From positions 149,693 to 213,692 of the forward strand of contig CAYFWF010000019.1 of NCBI GenBank assembly GCA_964346815.1: DNA of 64,000 nucleotides. The letters run 5' to 3'. Below, one piece after another: positions 8,367 to 17,056 of the stretch. The notes under the pieces were generated by a model. It saw only the letters and a list, made by a program, of their open reading frames with translations, was not told the origin of the DNA and made no database searches. The translations under genes were made by a program, and so were the position numbers. Origin of the DNA: CAYFWF01 sp964346815. Its GTDB lineage: Bacteria; Acidobacteriota; Aminicenantia; Aminicenantales; Aminicenantaceae. Positions within the stretch are counted from its first letter, which is position 1. The number at the start of each line of letters is the position of its first letter.

Positions 8367-11300
8367 TTATTTTACTCTCACAGGATAAGGTGGCCGTTTG
8401 AGTTTCTTCGGGGGATTCTTTTTGAGCTCTTCCATCGCGATTTCGATGGCCTTTTCAAGCTGAGGATCCCGTCCCGCTATCACATCGGCAGGCCACTGCT
8501 CGACTTCCACATCAGGAGGAACACCCACGTTCTCAACCACCCAGCCATCTTCTGTCCAGATGGCTAAGTTGGGCGCTGTGATCGATCCTCCATCCATCAG
8601 AATCGGATGACCGAGGTTTCCGACCAGGCCTCCCCATGTCCTCTTTCCCACCAATTTTCCGATCTTGAACTTGCGGAACATCCACGGCAAAAGATCTCCC
8701 CCAGACCCTGCTGTCTCGTTTATGATCATCACCTTGGGGCCCTGGATTGATGCGCTGGGTGTTCTGATATCTTTGCCGTAGCGTGTGTGCCAGTAAGAGA
8801 TAAAGGGGCGCCGCAGAAGGTCGATATAGTAGTCGGCGATCATTCCCCCACCGTTAAACCTTTCGTCGAGGATGATTGCATCTTTATGGACTTGTGGATA
8901 GAAATACCGTTTGAAGTAGATATTGCCTGGATATGCCGTGTTGGGGACATAGACGTATGCTACACGGCCGCCCGTAGCTTCGTTGACCTTTTTGATATTT
9001 CCTTCCACCCAGTCTCTGTTTCTCAGGGCACTTTCGCTTCGTATGGGGACAACAGAGACTTTCCGGGATCCGGTTCCGTCGGGATTTGGACCCACCGTAA
9101 TCTCGACAATTTTTCCTGCTGTATTCTCAAACAGACTGTGCAGGTTTGTGGGTGAGCGAAGCTCCTTTCCTTGGACAGCCAGGAGATATTCTCCTTCTTT
9201 CACATCCACTCCAGGCTCGGTGAGCGGTGAGCGAAGCTCAGGATTCCAGTTCAATCCTCCGAAGACTTTTTTAAACCTGTAGCGATCGTTTTCGATCGAG
9301 TAATCGGCACCAAGGAGCCCCCCTGGAATGCGTTCTGGCTCTGCCAGCGTGTCGCCACCACCCACAAAATGATGACCGACAGCCAGCTCGCTTCCCAGCC
9401 ACTGAAGCAAACGATTCAGGTCGTCTCGACAGGTAAGGTGTGGAAGAAATTTTTCGTATTTTTTATACATGGCTTTCCAGTCGGCTCCGTGCATATTCGG
9501 TGCGTAAAAGGAAATCCGATTCAGCCTCCACGCTTCCTGGTAGATTTGCTTCCACTCTTCCCGGGGGTCGATCAGCACTTCGATGGCATCGGTGTTGAGT
9601 TTTCCTTGGCCTAACTTGAACGTGCCAGCTGATACGATTCCTGCAAGGTTCTGGGCCTGATAGAGGATTTTTTTATGATCTGCTGAAAGGGAGTAGGAAT
9701 TGATTCCCTCCCCGAGAAGTTCTGTTTTACGTGTTTTGAGGTCGAATTTGTGCAGCTTGGTGGCTCCACCCATGCCATAGGCGATGTACAATAAAGGTTG
9801 AGGAGGCAATTCTTGGTAGAAAATTTGCCCTTCTGCTCCTGCCTGGAGATTTGTATAGATACCAGATGGAATGGGAAGAGTCAAAATGCGAAATTCAAGC
9901 CCTTCGAAGTCAATCTTCAAGGAATTTTCTTCCTTTGCTTCCCTTTGTTCTTGTGCTTTTTTAGGTTCTCTTTGCTCAGGTTCTTGTTTCTCTGTTTTCT
10001 TCTCTTCCTCGGTTCCTTTTTCTTCGTCACTTTCTTTGGCCAGGGGCGAAGGGACGTCTTTTGGGAGCACGACCATATAGATCGAACTGGTCATGATTTT
10101 TTCCATGTTCGACTGGGCAAACCAGTTCTTAACGGGTCCTGCATCGGTCGAACCCAGGAAGTAGAGGTATTTTCCGCTGGCATCAAAAACAGGGTCGCTG
10201 ACCTCACTAAGACCGTCGGTGATCGGGTAGGATCTATCCTCTTCTATGGAATAAACATAGACTCTCTGGATGTAAGATTCTGTGTTTACTGTATAAACGA
10301 TCCATTTCGAATCAGGGGACCAGAGAGACCGGACAGTCATCATCTGGGCGATTCCCATATAGGGTTCCGAAGCGTACTTGGTGGTCTTTCCCGTGCTCAA
10401 GTCGATCCAGTAATAACTGAAAGAATGGTCGGCGTAGGAGATCTTTTTGTTATCTGGAGACCACACCGGCTCAAAATAGAAACCCGATCCGTCGAGCTTA
10501 TACTTTTTGGCTTGTCCTTTGCCGTCCTGTGGTTTTATATGGAGCTCGTACTCTCCAGAGGAATCCGAGAAATAGCCTATTTTTTTTCCGTCGGGTGACC
10601 ACTCAGGAGAACGCTCGTGTGCCCCAGGTGTGTTCGTGATGTTTCGAGGATCTCCCTTTTCTGCGGGCACGGTTATGATTTCACCTCTGAACTCAAACAC
10701 CGCCCGGGCACCTGAAGGGGAAATCGAAGCATTTCGTATGTATTTGAAGCCTTTCACATAGCGGGAGCGGACCTCCTGGAGATCGGCGGCGACTCCGATG
10801 GTTAACTTTTGACTTTGGCTGCTCTGTGGATCGTAGGTATAGAGATAGCCTCCACGGTCGAAGATTATCTTCCCTCCTCCTGCTGAGGCGTTCAATACTG
10901 GGAATTCGTCAAACTGGGTCAGTTGTTTCACCTCTTTGGTCATTTGTTCATAGGAGAAGATATTGAACTCACCCGCTCGATCTGACGTGAAATAGATCGT
11001 GTCGCCAATCCACATTGGATCGGTATCATTGCAGCGTCCTTCAGGTTGGGGAATTTGTTCCACAGAATGATCGCTAAAATTATATATCCAGATTTCTGAG
11101 GCTGTTCCTCCACGATAATGCTTCCATTGGGTAAAGGCTTCGTAGAGAGGAGTGTAAGCCAGTCGAGTTCCATCCGGCGAGTAGGAAGCCTTGTTGCCAT
11201 GAGGTATTTTCAAGAGTTCGGGGAATTCCCCTTTTATGGAGACTGTGAAGAACTGGTAATAAGGCCAGTTCGGTTGAAAATTGTAACGGGGAGACGCAAA

Positions 11301-11687
11301 CAGCACGGCTGAACCATCCGGCGAAAATCCCCTGACTAGATCTGAAGCCGGATGCCAGGTCAGGCGTTTGGGAATACCTCCTTCGGAGGGGACGATAAAG
11401 ACATCCGTATTCCCGTCATACTGGGCGCTGAAGGCGATGAACTTGCCGTCCGGAGAGAAGGCAGGATTTGACTCGACTCCTATGTCAGATGTTAATCGCC
11501 TGACATTTTTTCCCTCAATATTGGCAATCCAGAGATCATTGGCATAGACAAAAGCAATGTGTGTGCTGCTTATGGCCGGTTGATAGAGCAGCACTGTGTC
11601 ATTGGTATCGACACTCATCAGGCTGCCAGGTATGAAGGTTAGGCTGATGATAACGACTAAAAGCTTCAGAAAGAAATTCTTTTTCAT
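8367..11687 (-). CDS. Tricorn-like protease (S41 family) with beta-propellers and PDZ domain
   Basis: A 1106-residue exported peptidase of the tricorn type. A signal peptide (LLVVIISLTFIPGSLMS) is followed by PD40/WD40-like propeller repeats (FSPDGKFIAFSAQYDG, WSPDGKKIGYFSDS, WSPDNKKISY), a highly charged E/K/Q linker at about 542-589, a PDZ domain at about 800-880 and the S41 catalytic domain. Catalytic candidates are His in ELAVGHHF (about 774), Ser in AGSGGDLLPW (about 994) and Glu in VVENVGVPPD. The Ser that precedes the catalytic His in archaeal tricorn is Gly here. AAAGGAGG lies upstream of the ATG. It converges on the serine hydrolase with 29 bp between stops. Proposed role: degradation of oligopeptides in the periplasm. 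Confidence 0.9.
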   Translation of the reverse strand: MKKNFFLKLLVVIISLTFIPGSLMSVDTNDTVLLYQPAISSTHIAFVYANDLWIANIEGKNVRRLTSDIGVESNPAFSPDGKFIAFSAQYDGNTDVFIVPSEGGIPKRLTWHPASDLVRGFSPDGSAVLFASPRYNFQPNWPYYQFFTVSIKGEFPELLKIPHGNKASYSPDGTRLAYTPLYEAFTQWKHYRGGTASEIWIYNFSDHSVEQIPQPEGRCNDTDPMWIGDTIYFTSDRAGEFNIFSYEQMTKEVKQLTQFDEFPVLNASAGGGKIIFDRGGYLYTYDPQSSQSQKLTIGVAADLQEVRSRYVKGFKYIRNASISPSGARAVFEFRGEIITVPAEKGDPRNITNTPGAHERSPEWSPDGKKIGYFSDSSGEYELHIKPQDGKGQAKKYKLDGSGFYFEPVWSPDNKKISYADHSFSYYWIDLSTGKTTKYASEPYMGIAQMMTVRSLWSPDSKWIVYTVNTESYIQRVYVYSIEEDRSYPITDGLSEVSDPVFDASGKYLYFLGSTDAGPVKNWFAQSNMEKIMTSSIYMVVLPKDVPSPLAKESDEEKGTEEEKKTEKQEPEQREPKKAQEQREAKEENSLKIDFEGLEFRILTLPIPSGIYTNLQAGAEGQIFYQELPPQPLLYIAYGMGGATKLHKFDLKTRKTELLGEGINSYSLSADHKKILYQAQNLAGIVSAGTFKLGQGKLNTDAIEVLIDPREEWKQIYQEAWRLNRISFYAPNMHGADWKAMYKKYEKFLPHLTCRDDLNRLLQWLGSELAVGHHFVGGGDTLAEPERIPGGLLGADYSIENDRYRFKKVFGGLNWNPELRSPLTEPGVDVKEGEYLLAVQGKELRSPTNLHSLFENTAGKIVEITVGPNPDGTGSRKVSVVPIRSESALRNRDWVEGNIKKVNEATGGRVAYVYVPNTAYPGNIYFKRYFYPQVHKDAIILDERFNGGGMIADYYIDLLRRPFISYWHTRYGKDIRTPSASIQGPKVMIINETAGSGGDLLPWMFRKFKIGKLVGKRTWGGLVGNLGHPILMDGGSITAPNLAIWTEDGWVVENVGVPPDVEVEQWPADVIAGRDPQLEKAIEIAMEELKKNPPKKLKRPPYPVRVK

Positions 11688-11891
11688 TGAGTCCTCCTTT
11701 TTAAAGATAAAATTTTAATGAGAAGAGTATGCATTGTATTACAAGATTTCGGATATATTAAAGTTAAAAATATCTTTTCTTAGTATCCAAAGACACATAT
11801 AACTATGCATACAAGTGTTTTTTATTTCAATTATTGAATACGAAAAAATAAAGCCTAAAGTTTTGTTTTTGCTGTGAAAATCATCGACTGC

Positions 11892-12080
11892 ACCTGAATT
11901 TTCACAACCTAAAACTCTCCTCGCAATACTACCGAAGAGGACTGGCTTGTGTTAAAAAAGGGGAGCTTCAGGAAGGCCCTCGAATATTTCGAAGCATTTT
12001 GAACATAGAACCCGACGGACCGGAAGCAAGCCGCGTCAAAAAGCTCATCGAGGAGATGAAAAAGCGAATTGAAAAAACTT
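11892..12080 (+). pseudogene. Frameshifted C-terminal fragment of a TPR protein
   Basis: Conceptual translation gives SSQYYRRGLACVK, then after a frame change KGSFRKALEYFEAF, then after another LNIEPDGPEASRVKKLIEEMKKR. This matches in order the C-terminus of the TPR protein at 5542-6468 (SSAHYQAALTAVK, LGSYKLAIQHFEAF, LKLEPEAPEAEQIKVMVEELKKR). At least two frameshifts, both near homopolymers, and no start codon mark it as a relic. The rest of the 500-bp gap between the tricorn start and the tRNA is AT-rich and shows nothing else I can support apart from the tricorn upstream region. Confidence 0.75.
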
Positions 12081-12204
12081 GCAAGAGCTCGCGAAGCGGC
12101 AGGCTTTCACGAATCGCCTAGAAAATCTGTATAAGAGGAGCAGTGGAAAAAATCTTCCAAAAATGGTAAATTTCAAAATCTACCTTGATCGGTTTTATTT
12201 GCGT

Positions 12205-12280
12205 GGGCGGTTAGCTCAGTTGGGAGAGCGCGGCGTTCGCAACGCTGAGGTCGGGGGTTCAAGTCCCCTACCGTCCACCA
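12205..12280 (+). tRNA. tRNA-Ala (anticodon CGC)
   Basis: A full cloverleaf can be folded: acceptor stem GGGCGGT (12205-12211) with ACCGTCC (12270-12276, one G-U pair), D arm 12214-12229, anticodon stem 12231-12235/12243-12247 with loop TTCGCAA, so anticodon CGC at 12238-12240 reading GCG alanine codons, and T arm 12253-12269 with loop TTCAAGT. The CCA end is encoded (12278-12280). Confidence 0.97.
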
Positions 12281-12300
12281 TGGATTCATAAGCGATATCT

Positions 12301-13017
12301 ATGACGAACGAGATTTTCGTACTCGCAGGAACAGCGGCTTCCATCGGTTTCATCCACACGGTGCTCGGCCCCGACCACTATCTGCCTTTCATCGTGATCA
12401 GCCGGGCCCGGAGATGGACCCTTGCCAGGACGCTTTTCATCTCTTTTCTCTGCGGTTTAGGCCATGTGTTGAGCTCGGTTGTCATAGGAATCATCGGAAT
12501 AGCCCTGGGGATCGCTGTTTTCCATCTCGAAGGGATCGAGTCTTTCCGGGGAGGATTGGCTGCCTGGCTCCTGATCGGATTCGGGCTGGCCTATTCTGTC
12601 TGGGGGCTCCACAGGGCGGTCAGAAAAAGATCCCATAAACATCCCCATCCGCATACCGCTGGTCTGGAACACGAACACACCCACACGCATGAAAAGGCAT
12701 CCCATGCCCATGTTCATGATGAAAAAGCGAGAACCAACATCACACCCTGGATTCTCTTCACTATTTTCGTCTTCGGACCTTGTGAGCCTCTGATCCCTCT
12801 TCTGATGTATCCTGCGGCCAAGCAGAACATCGGCGGAGTGATCCTGGTCACAGCGGCATTTGGCGTGATAACGATTACCACCATGCTGGTCATTATCGCT
12901 GCCGCATGGTGGGGTGCCAGCTTCATTCGCCTGGGCCCTCTGGAGAAATATGCCCATGCCATAGCCGGGGCCATGATTTTTATCTCAGGATTGAGTGTTC
13001 AATTTCTCGGATTGTGA
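12301..13017 (+). CDS. NicO/UreH-like membrane metal transporter
   Basis: A 238-residue polytopic membrane protein with about six membrane segments. The first helix carries HTVLGPDHYLPF, similar to the HxxxPDH signature of NicO/RcnA/UreH-type nickel-cobalt transporters, and a later helix has GPCEPLIPLLMYP. Between them lies a cytoplasmic or periplasmic loop at about 105-140 very rich in histidine (HKHPHPHTAG, HEHTHTHEKASHAHVH), a typical metal-binding loop. No urease or hydrogenase genes are nearby, so efflux or trafficking of a transition metal is more likely than supply to a local enzyme. It begins 20 bp after the tRNA without a clear ribosome site. Confidence 0.7.
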   Translation: MTNEIFVLAGTAASIGFIHTVLGPDHYLPFIVISRARRWTLARTLFISFLCGLGHVLSSVVIGIIGIALGIAVFHLEGIESFRGGLAAWLLIGFGLAYSVWGLHRAVRKRSHKHPHPHTAGLEHEHTHTHEKASHAHVHDEKARTNITPWILFTIFVFGPCEPLIPLLMYPAAKQNIGGVILVTAAFGVITITTMLVIIAAAWWGASFIRLGPLEKYAHAIAGAMIFISGLSVQFLGL

Positions 13018-13031
13018 CAATCTGTAATCCC

Positions 13032-13493
13032 ATGAAGTTCATCGTGGACTGTATGCTCGGGAAACTGGCCAAGTGGCTCAAGATTCTCGGTTTTGACACT
13101 CTCTATTTCAGCAAGATCGAAGACCACGAGCTTCTGGCCATCGCTCGAGAACAGGGACGCATCCTCCTGACAAGAGATACCGGGTTGATCGAAAAGGCCG
13201 AAAATGTCGAAACGTTGTTCTTGGAAAGCGAGGAATGGCGCGAACAGGTCAGGCAGGTTCTGAAGGCATTCGTTCTCTGGGAAAAAGTCGATCCCCATAC
13301 CCGCTGCATCGACTGCAACATGAGGTTGAAGAACCTGGCCAGGAAGAATGCGAAAAATCTGGTCACACCCTTTGTCTACAAGTATGCCGATTCCTTTGCC
13401 CTGTGTCCGGGATGCGGAAGGGTGTTCTGGCGCGGCACGCACTTCAAAGATATGGAATTCAAGATCGACGAGATATTGAAGAAAGAGGGATAA
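13032..13493 (+). CDS. Mut7-C RNase (PIN-like) domain protein with zinc ribbon
   Basis: A 153-residue protein whose N-terminal half is a PIN-like nuclease fold (MKFIVDCMLGKLAKWLKILGFDT, with acidic residues D6, and RILLTRDTGL), and whose C-terminal half carries a zinc ribbon (C-I-D-C ... C-P-G-C). This is the Mut7-C (DUF82) architecture, a predicted RNase found across bacteria and archaea. It starts 15 bp after the transporter stop and is probably co-transcribed with it. The reading frame is open upstream to 12906, but the conserved domain begins exactly at the ATG at 13032. Confidence 0.85.
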   Translation: MKFIVDCMLGKLAKWLKILGFDTLYFSKIEDHELLAIAREQGRILLTRDTGLIEKAENVETLFLESEEWREQVRQVLKAFVLWEKVDPHTRCIDCNMRLKNLARKNAKNLVTPFVYKYADSFALCPGCGRVFWRGTHFKDMEFKIDEILKKEG

Positions 13494-13597
13494 AAGTTAT
13501 ATACTTTTGAATGGTTTTCAGGGATGATTTCGATGACCCGGGACCGTGCTGAACGCAAAGCAGAAAATATCGTATATAAGAATGGAAAGGAGGAGCG

Positions 13598-13930
13598 ATG
13601 CTCGTTCTCACCACGCCCACTATAGAGGGAAAAAAAATTACTCGATACCTGGGATTGGTCTCGGGAGAGGCAATCCTCGGGGCCAACATCTTTAAAGATC
13701 TCTTTGCCGGCATCAGAGACATCGTCGGAGGCCGTTCCGCCGCCTATGAAAAAGAGCTGCGGCAGGCCAAGACTATCGCTGTCGAAGAGATGAAGGAGCA
13801 GGCGAGGGCTCTGAATGCGAATGCTGTTATCGGTGTCGATCTCGACTATGAGACCATACAACTCGGGCAGGCAGGCGGCATGCTCATGGTCAGTGCCAGC
13901 GGCACGGCCGTGGCTTATGAAGAAGAATGA
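13598..13930 (+). CDS. UPF0145 (YbjQ-like) family protein
   Basis: A 110-residue cytosolic protein with the typical YbjQ/UPF0145 pattern: TTPTIEGKKITRYLGLVSGEAILG at the N-terminus, and ARALNANAVIGVDLDYE and GGMLMVSASGTAV in the C-terminal half. The family forms pentameric rings; function is unsettled (sometimes called heavy-metal-binding). GAAAGGAGGAG precedes the ATG. Its stop overlaps the open frame of the following membrane protein. Confidence 0.88.
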   Translation: MLVLTTPTIEGKKITRYLGLVSGEAILGANIFKDLFAGIRDIVGGRSAAYEKELRQAKTIAVEEMKEQARALNANAVIGVDLDYETIQLGQAGGMLMVSASGTAVAYEEE

Positions 13931-13941
13931 AGGAGGGATGG

Positions 13942-14307
13942 ATGGAAAAACATGTCGACCTCATCGGTATACTCTGGATAGCTTTGGGAGCCTTCACGTT
14001 TTTTGGCGGATTTGTTGCCTTCTGGGTGCTGTTCGGGATTTCCTTCGTTCCTGATATGGGTAACGAAGCACCTATCATCCTCAGATCTGTGGGAGCAGGG
14101 ATCGCCATATTCCTGTTGATCCTTTCCATCCCCAAGATCATTGCCGGCATAGGACTCATGAAGAGACAGGAATGGGGAAGAATTTTGGCCTTGATCGTGG
14201 CGTTCCTGAGCATCCTGAATTTTCCTCTGGGAACAGCCCTGGCCATCTACTCTTTCGTGATCCTGATCAAGGAAGAGACCATTCAGCTCTTCAGGCAGAA
14301 GACCTGA
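13942..14307 (+). CDS. Small four-helix membrane protein
   Basis: A protein of 121 residues with about four membrane segments (LIGILWIALGAFTFFGGFVAF, IILRSVGAGIAIFLLILSI, GRILALIVAFLSIL, GTALAIYSFVIL) and short loops. The ATG at 13942 has AAGGAGGG 5 bases upstream; an in-frame ATG at 13927 overlaps the previous stop (ATGA) and is less likely. The pattern resembles uncharacterised inner-membrane proteins often described as DUF4064-like; no function can be given. It is coupled to the UPF0145 gene and convergent with the YaiO-like gene. Confidence 0.72.
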   Translation: MEKHVDLIGILWIALGAFTFFGGFVAFWVLFGISFVPDMGNEAPIILRSVGAGIAIFLLILSIPKIIAGIGLMKRQEWGRILALIVAFLSILNFPLGTALAIYSFVILIKEETIQLFRQKT

Positions 14308-14312
14308 CTTCA

Positions 14313-15635
14313 TTACCAGCGGTAGCCGGTAGCCACAAAAATTGAATTTCTCGAAGGACCGGCTTCTTCGCTTCGATGAAGGAACTGGACTTTGAGCCTC
14401 ACGCTTCTGAAAAAATGCCATTCCCATTCGGCGAGAAAGATCCAGCTTTTTGTCACGGAAATATCTTCGATGGTGGCGATTTCGAAAGGCCTCGAACCCT
14501 GCCCGTATCCGAGAGCCACATAGCTGTCATCTGAAAAATATCTTCTGACGTTCATGATCCAGGAGAAGCCCGCACCGTTATCCTCCGGAGCATAGTACCA
14601 GCGCAGGAAGGGATAATAATTTCCGACATAATAGCCGACAGAACCGAGATAAAGAGACACACCCCTATCTTCAAAATTCATCCTTCGATAGCCTAAGGAA
14701 ACCTCTATGGATGGAGGAAGGGCCTGATAGAGTTCGAAAAGATAGGAGGTCCGGGGGAAATGTACCGCCTCTGGTGAATAGCTGAAGTCGATACATCCGT
14801 AGGCTTTGTGCCAGAGATGGGGATAGAATTCGAAACCATATTGGACATCTCTTTGTGTGAGTCTATCCGTTTGATTGAATTTCAGTTGGAAGGTTCCGAT
14901 CGCAGGTGAAACTCTTATGCTGAAGTAGAGGAAATGGTCGATGTAATTGTCTCTCCCATCGCTGAAGCCTTCGTTCATGTACTGATAGCGCAGTTCATAG
15001 TTTTTGTTGAAAACAGGATGCGCATTTTTCAAGGCCTGTCGGAAGTTCTCGTCTTCCGGGTCGAACTGGACAGCCTTTCGGAAGTTCTCTTTTGCCTTCT
15101 GGTAGTTTCCCTCCCACTGATAAACACGGCCGATACGGAAATAGATGTCTGCATTATCAGGATCCTTCTGTAGAATCCGCCGGTACTTTAGGATCGCATC
15201 CCCATATTCATTCTTCCAGGATGTGATTTCGGCCAAGCCGGTCATGGCTTCGATATTTTCAGGATCTGCTCCCAGAACTTTTTCATAACCCGATTCAGCT
15301 CGGTCAAAATCTCTATTCCAGGATTGCACTCTGGACCGGAACAGGAGCAGGTCCAGATTCTCTGGGCAAGTTACAAGCATTTTCTCGAGCAAATCCAGAG
15401 CCTTATCCCGTTGTCCTGAATAGGCATAAGCCTGTACGAGAATAAAATTGAAACCATAGTTGTCCGGGTCTGATGCGAGTCTATCCTGACAAATGGTGAT
15501 GGCAGTTGTATAGTCTTGCTCTTTCAGCGCCTGAAAGGCTTTTTCTTTTGCGGAGAGTTCAATCGCTGTCATTTCCCCTTGACCGAGAAGAAGGAAGAGA
15601 CAAAAAACGACCAGCGCACCCATCGCTCTCTTCAT
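14313..15635 (-). CDS. YaiO-like outer-membrane beta-barrel protein with TPR domain
   Basis: A 440-residue exported protein. The ATG at 15635 overlaps the upstream glycosyltransferase stop by four bases and begins a signal peptide (MKRAMGALVVFCLFLLLGQGEMTA). Residues about 25-190 hold tetratricopeptide repeats (LAEITSWKNEYGDAILKYRRILQ). Residues about 200-440 form a YaiO-type barrel with alternating strands (YELRYQYMNEGFSDGRDNYIDHF, LGYRRMNFEDRGVSLYLGSVGYY) and end in an aromatic residue (ATGYRW). YaiO proteins and TPR-barrel proteins such as PgaA act in polysaccharide export or modification. As last gene of the operon it is the predicted outer-membrane exit for the polymer made by the glycosyltransferase. 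Confidence 0.82.
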   Translation of the reverse strand: MKRAMGALVVFCLFLLLGQGEMTAIELSAKEKAFQALKEQDYTTAITICQDRLASDPDNYGFNFILVQAYAYSGQRDKALDLLEKMLVTCPENLDLLLFRSRVQSWNRDFDRAESGYEKVLGADPENIEAMTGLAEITSWKNEYGDAILKYRRILQKDPDNADIYFRIGRVYQWEGNYQKAKENFRKAVQFDPEDENFRQALKNAHPVFNKNYELRYQYMNEGFSDGRDNYIDHFLYFSIRVSPAIGTFQLKFNQTDRLTQRDVQYGFEFYPHLWHKAYGCIDFSYSPEAVHFPRTSYLFELYQALPPSIEVSLGYRRMNFEDRGVSLYLGSVGYYVGNYYPFLRWYYAPEDNGAGFSWIMNVRRYFSDDSYVALGYGQGSRPFEIATIEDISVTKSWIFLAEWEWHFFRSVRLKVQFLHRSEEAGPSRNSIFVATGYRW

Positions 15636-17056
15636 TGTTTTTGACCTTCCAGCGAAAAACCTTTCCTCTCCATCTTGCCCCATCCCTTTTTCCCCTTCGC
15701 AATGTCGAGAAAGGCCATGGCCCGGATCACAGCCAAATATTGGCGGTACAGGATATTTTCCAGCAGGCCGAACACCACGATGGTTATGATGTCCTTCAAG
15801 CGGGGGTATTTCCGGGCCGAATACTCTTCGAGCAGGATAGCCAGGAGGGACAAGAGAATTCCGAAGACCACAGCCAGGAGAAAAAACCATACCGCAAACG
15901 GTTGGTTAAAGTCTCCCAAAAGCACATAAATAGTGAAGATTACATAGCCTGCCACCTCGATCAGAGGCCCGAACATCTCGAATATCACGTAAAAGGGCAT
16001 GGCAGACAGTCCGGTTATGCCGTATCGGGGATTGAACGTCATTTTCGCGCTGTAGGATAGAGACTCGATGAGACCTCTGTGCCACCTGTTGCGCTGTCTG
16101 GCCAGGGTATACAGAGTTTCGGGAGCCTCTGTCCAGCATATGGGATCGGGGATGAAACGGAATACAAAAGGGATCTTCTTCTCATGGAGATATCTGCGCA
16201 TTCTGACAACCAGGTCCATGTCCTCGCCGATCGTACCTGTCCGGTATCCTCCGCACTGGAGAGCGATATCTTTGCGGAACAGGCCGAAAGCACCTGAAAT
16301 GATCAGAATACTCCTGATCATGCTGAGACCTATTCGCCCCCCCAAAAAGGCCCTGAGGTACTCGAGTATTTGGAAACGTGCTAAAGCATTGCGCGGTAAA
16401 CCGACCTTGACCACCTGGCCGGACTTGACCTGACATCCATTGGAGAGGCGAATGATTCCTCCTGCTCCGACCGTTTTGTCAGGATCTTCCAGGAAAGGAC
16501 GGGCCATCTTCAACAGGGCATCTTTTTCCAGGATCGAATCACTGTCGATTCCACAGAACAGGGGATACCGGGATACATTCAGGCCTGCGTTCAAGGCATC
16601 TGCCTTCCTCCCATTGACCTTGTCAACCACCACCAGCTTGGGATTGGACGGCGATATATAGATGCCTTTTATAGGTTCGGTTTCGATGGTCTTCCTGAAG
16701 ACCCGTGGGGATTTTTTTAGATCGAAGGTCTTTATAAGGTTCTCGAGGGTATGATCTGTCGAGCCATCGTTGACCACGATGACTTCATAAAAGGGGTATT
16801 CCAGCGACAAAAGAGATTTGACACTCTCTATGATGCCCTTTTCCTCATTATATGCTGGAGCGATTATGGATATGGGTTTGACCAGAGGCATCTGAAATAT
16901 TTCTTTGAAGCTGACATATGTGTTCATATTCCTGTACTGCACAATGCCGAACACGGAGAGGATGACAAACAGGAGATAGAGGGAATTGATCAGAAAAAAG
17001 TAGACCAGGATAATCCCAGTAACGATCTGAAAAATAGAGTCGATGATCCCGGCCAT
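15632..17056 (-). CDS. Processive family-2 glycosyltransferase (PgaC/cellulose-synthase-like)
   Basis: A 474-residue membrane glycosyltransferase. An N-terminal membrane helix (IVTGIILVYFFLINSLYLLFVILSVFG) precedes the GT2 domain, with UDP-binding NDGSTDHT (about 94), DSDS (about 170), acceptor-binding GEDMD (about 277) and the QxxRW motif of processive enzymes as RQRNRW (about 320). Three or four C-terminal helices complete the transmembrane channel. This set of motifs belongs to synthases of poly-GlcNAc, cellulose or hyaluronan. It starts by a TGATG overlap with the HEAT gene and ends by ATGA overlap with the YaiO-like gene, so translation is coupled. Which sugar it polymerises cannot be read from sequence. 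Confidence 0.9.
   Translation of the reverse strand: MAGIIDSIFQIVTGIILVYFFLINSLYLLFVILSVFGIVQYRNMNTYVSFKEIFQMPLVKPISIIAPAYNEEKGIIESVKSLLSLEYPFYEVIVVNDGSTDHTLENLIKTFDLKKSPRVFRKTIETEPIKGIYISPSNPKLVVVDKVNGRKADALNAGLNVSRYPLFCGIDSDSILEKDALLKMARPFLEDPDKTVGAGGIIRLSNGCQVKSGQVVKVGLPRNALARFQILEYLRAFLGGRIGLSMIRSILIISGAFGLFRKDIALQCGGYRTGTIGEDMDLVVRMRRYLHEKKIPFVFRFIPDPICWTEAPETLYTLARQRNRWHRGLIESLSYSAKMTFNPRYGITGLSAMPFYVIFEMFGPLIEVAGYVIFTIYVLLGDFNQPFAVWFFLLAVVFGILLSLLAILLEEYSARKYPRLKDIITIVVFGLLENILYRQYLAVIRAMAFLDIAKGKKGWGKMERKGFSLEGQKQ

Noticed and set aside
9798..10598. 266-codon open frame antisense to the tricorn gene
   Set aside because: Phe/Leu-rich antisense of the charged linker; not a membrane protein with a start site.
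12205..12300. Integration site of a genomic island at the tRNA-Ala gene
   Set aside because: No integrase and no direct repeat of the tRNA 3' end found in the window.
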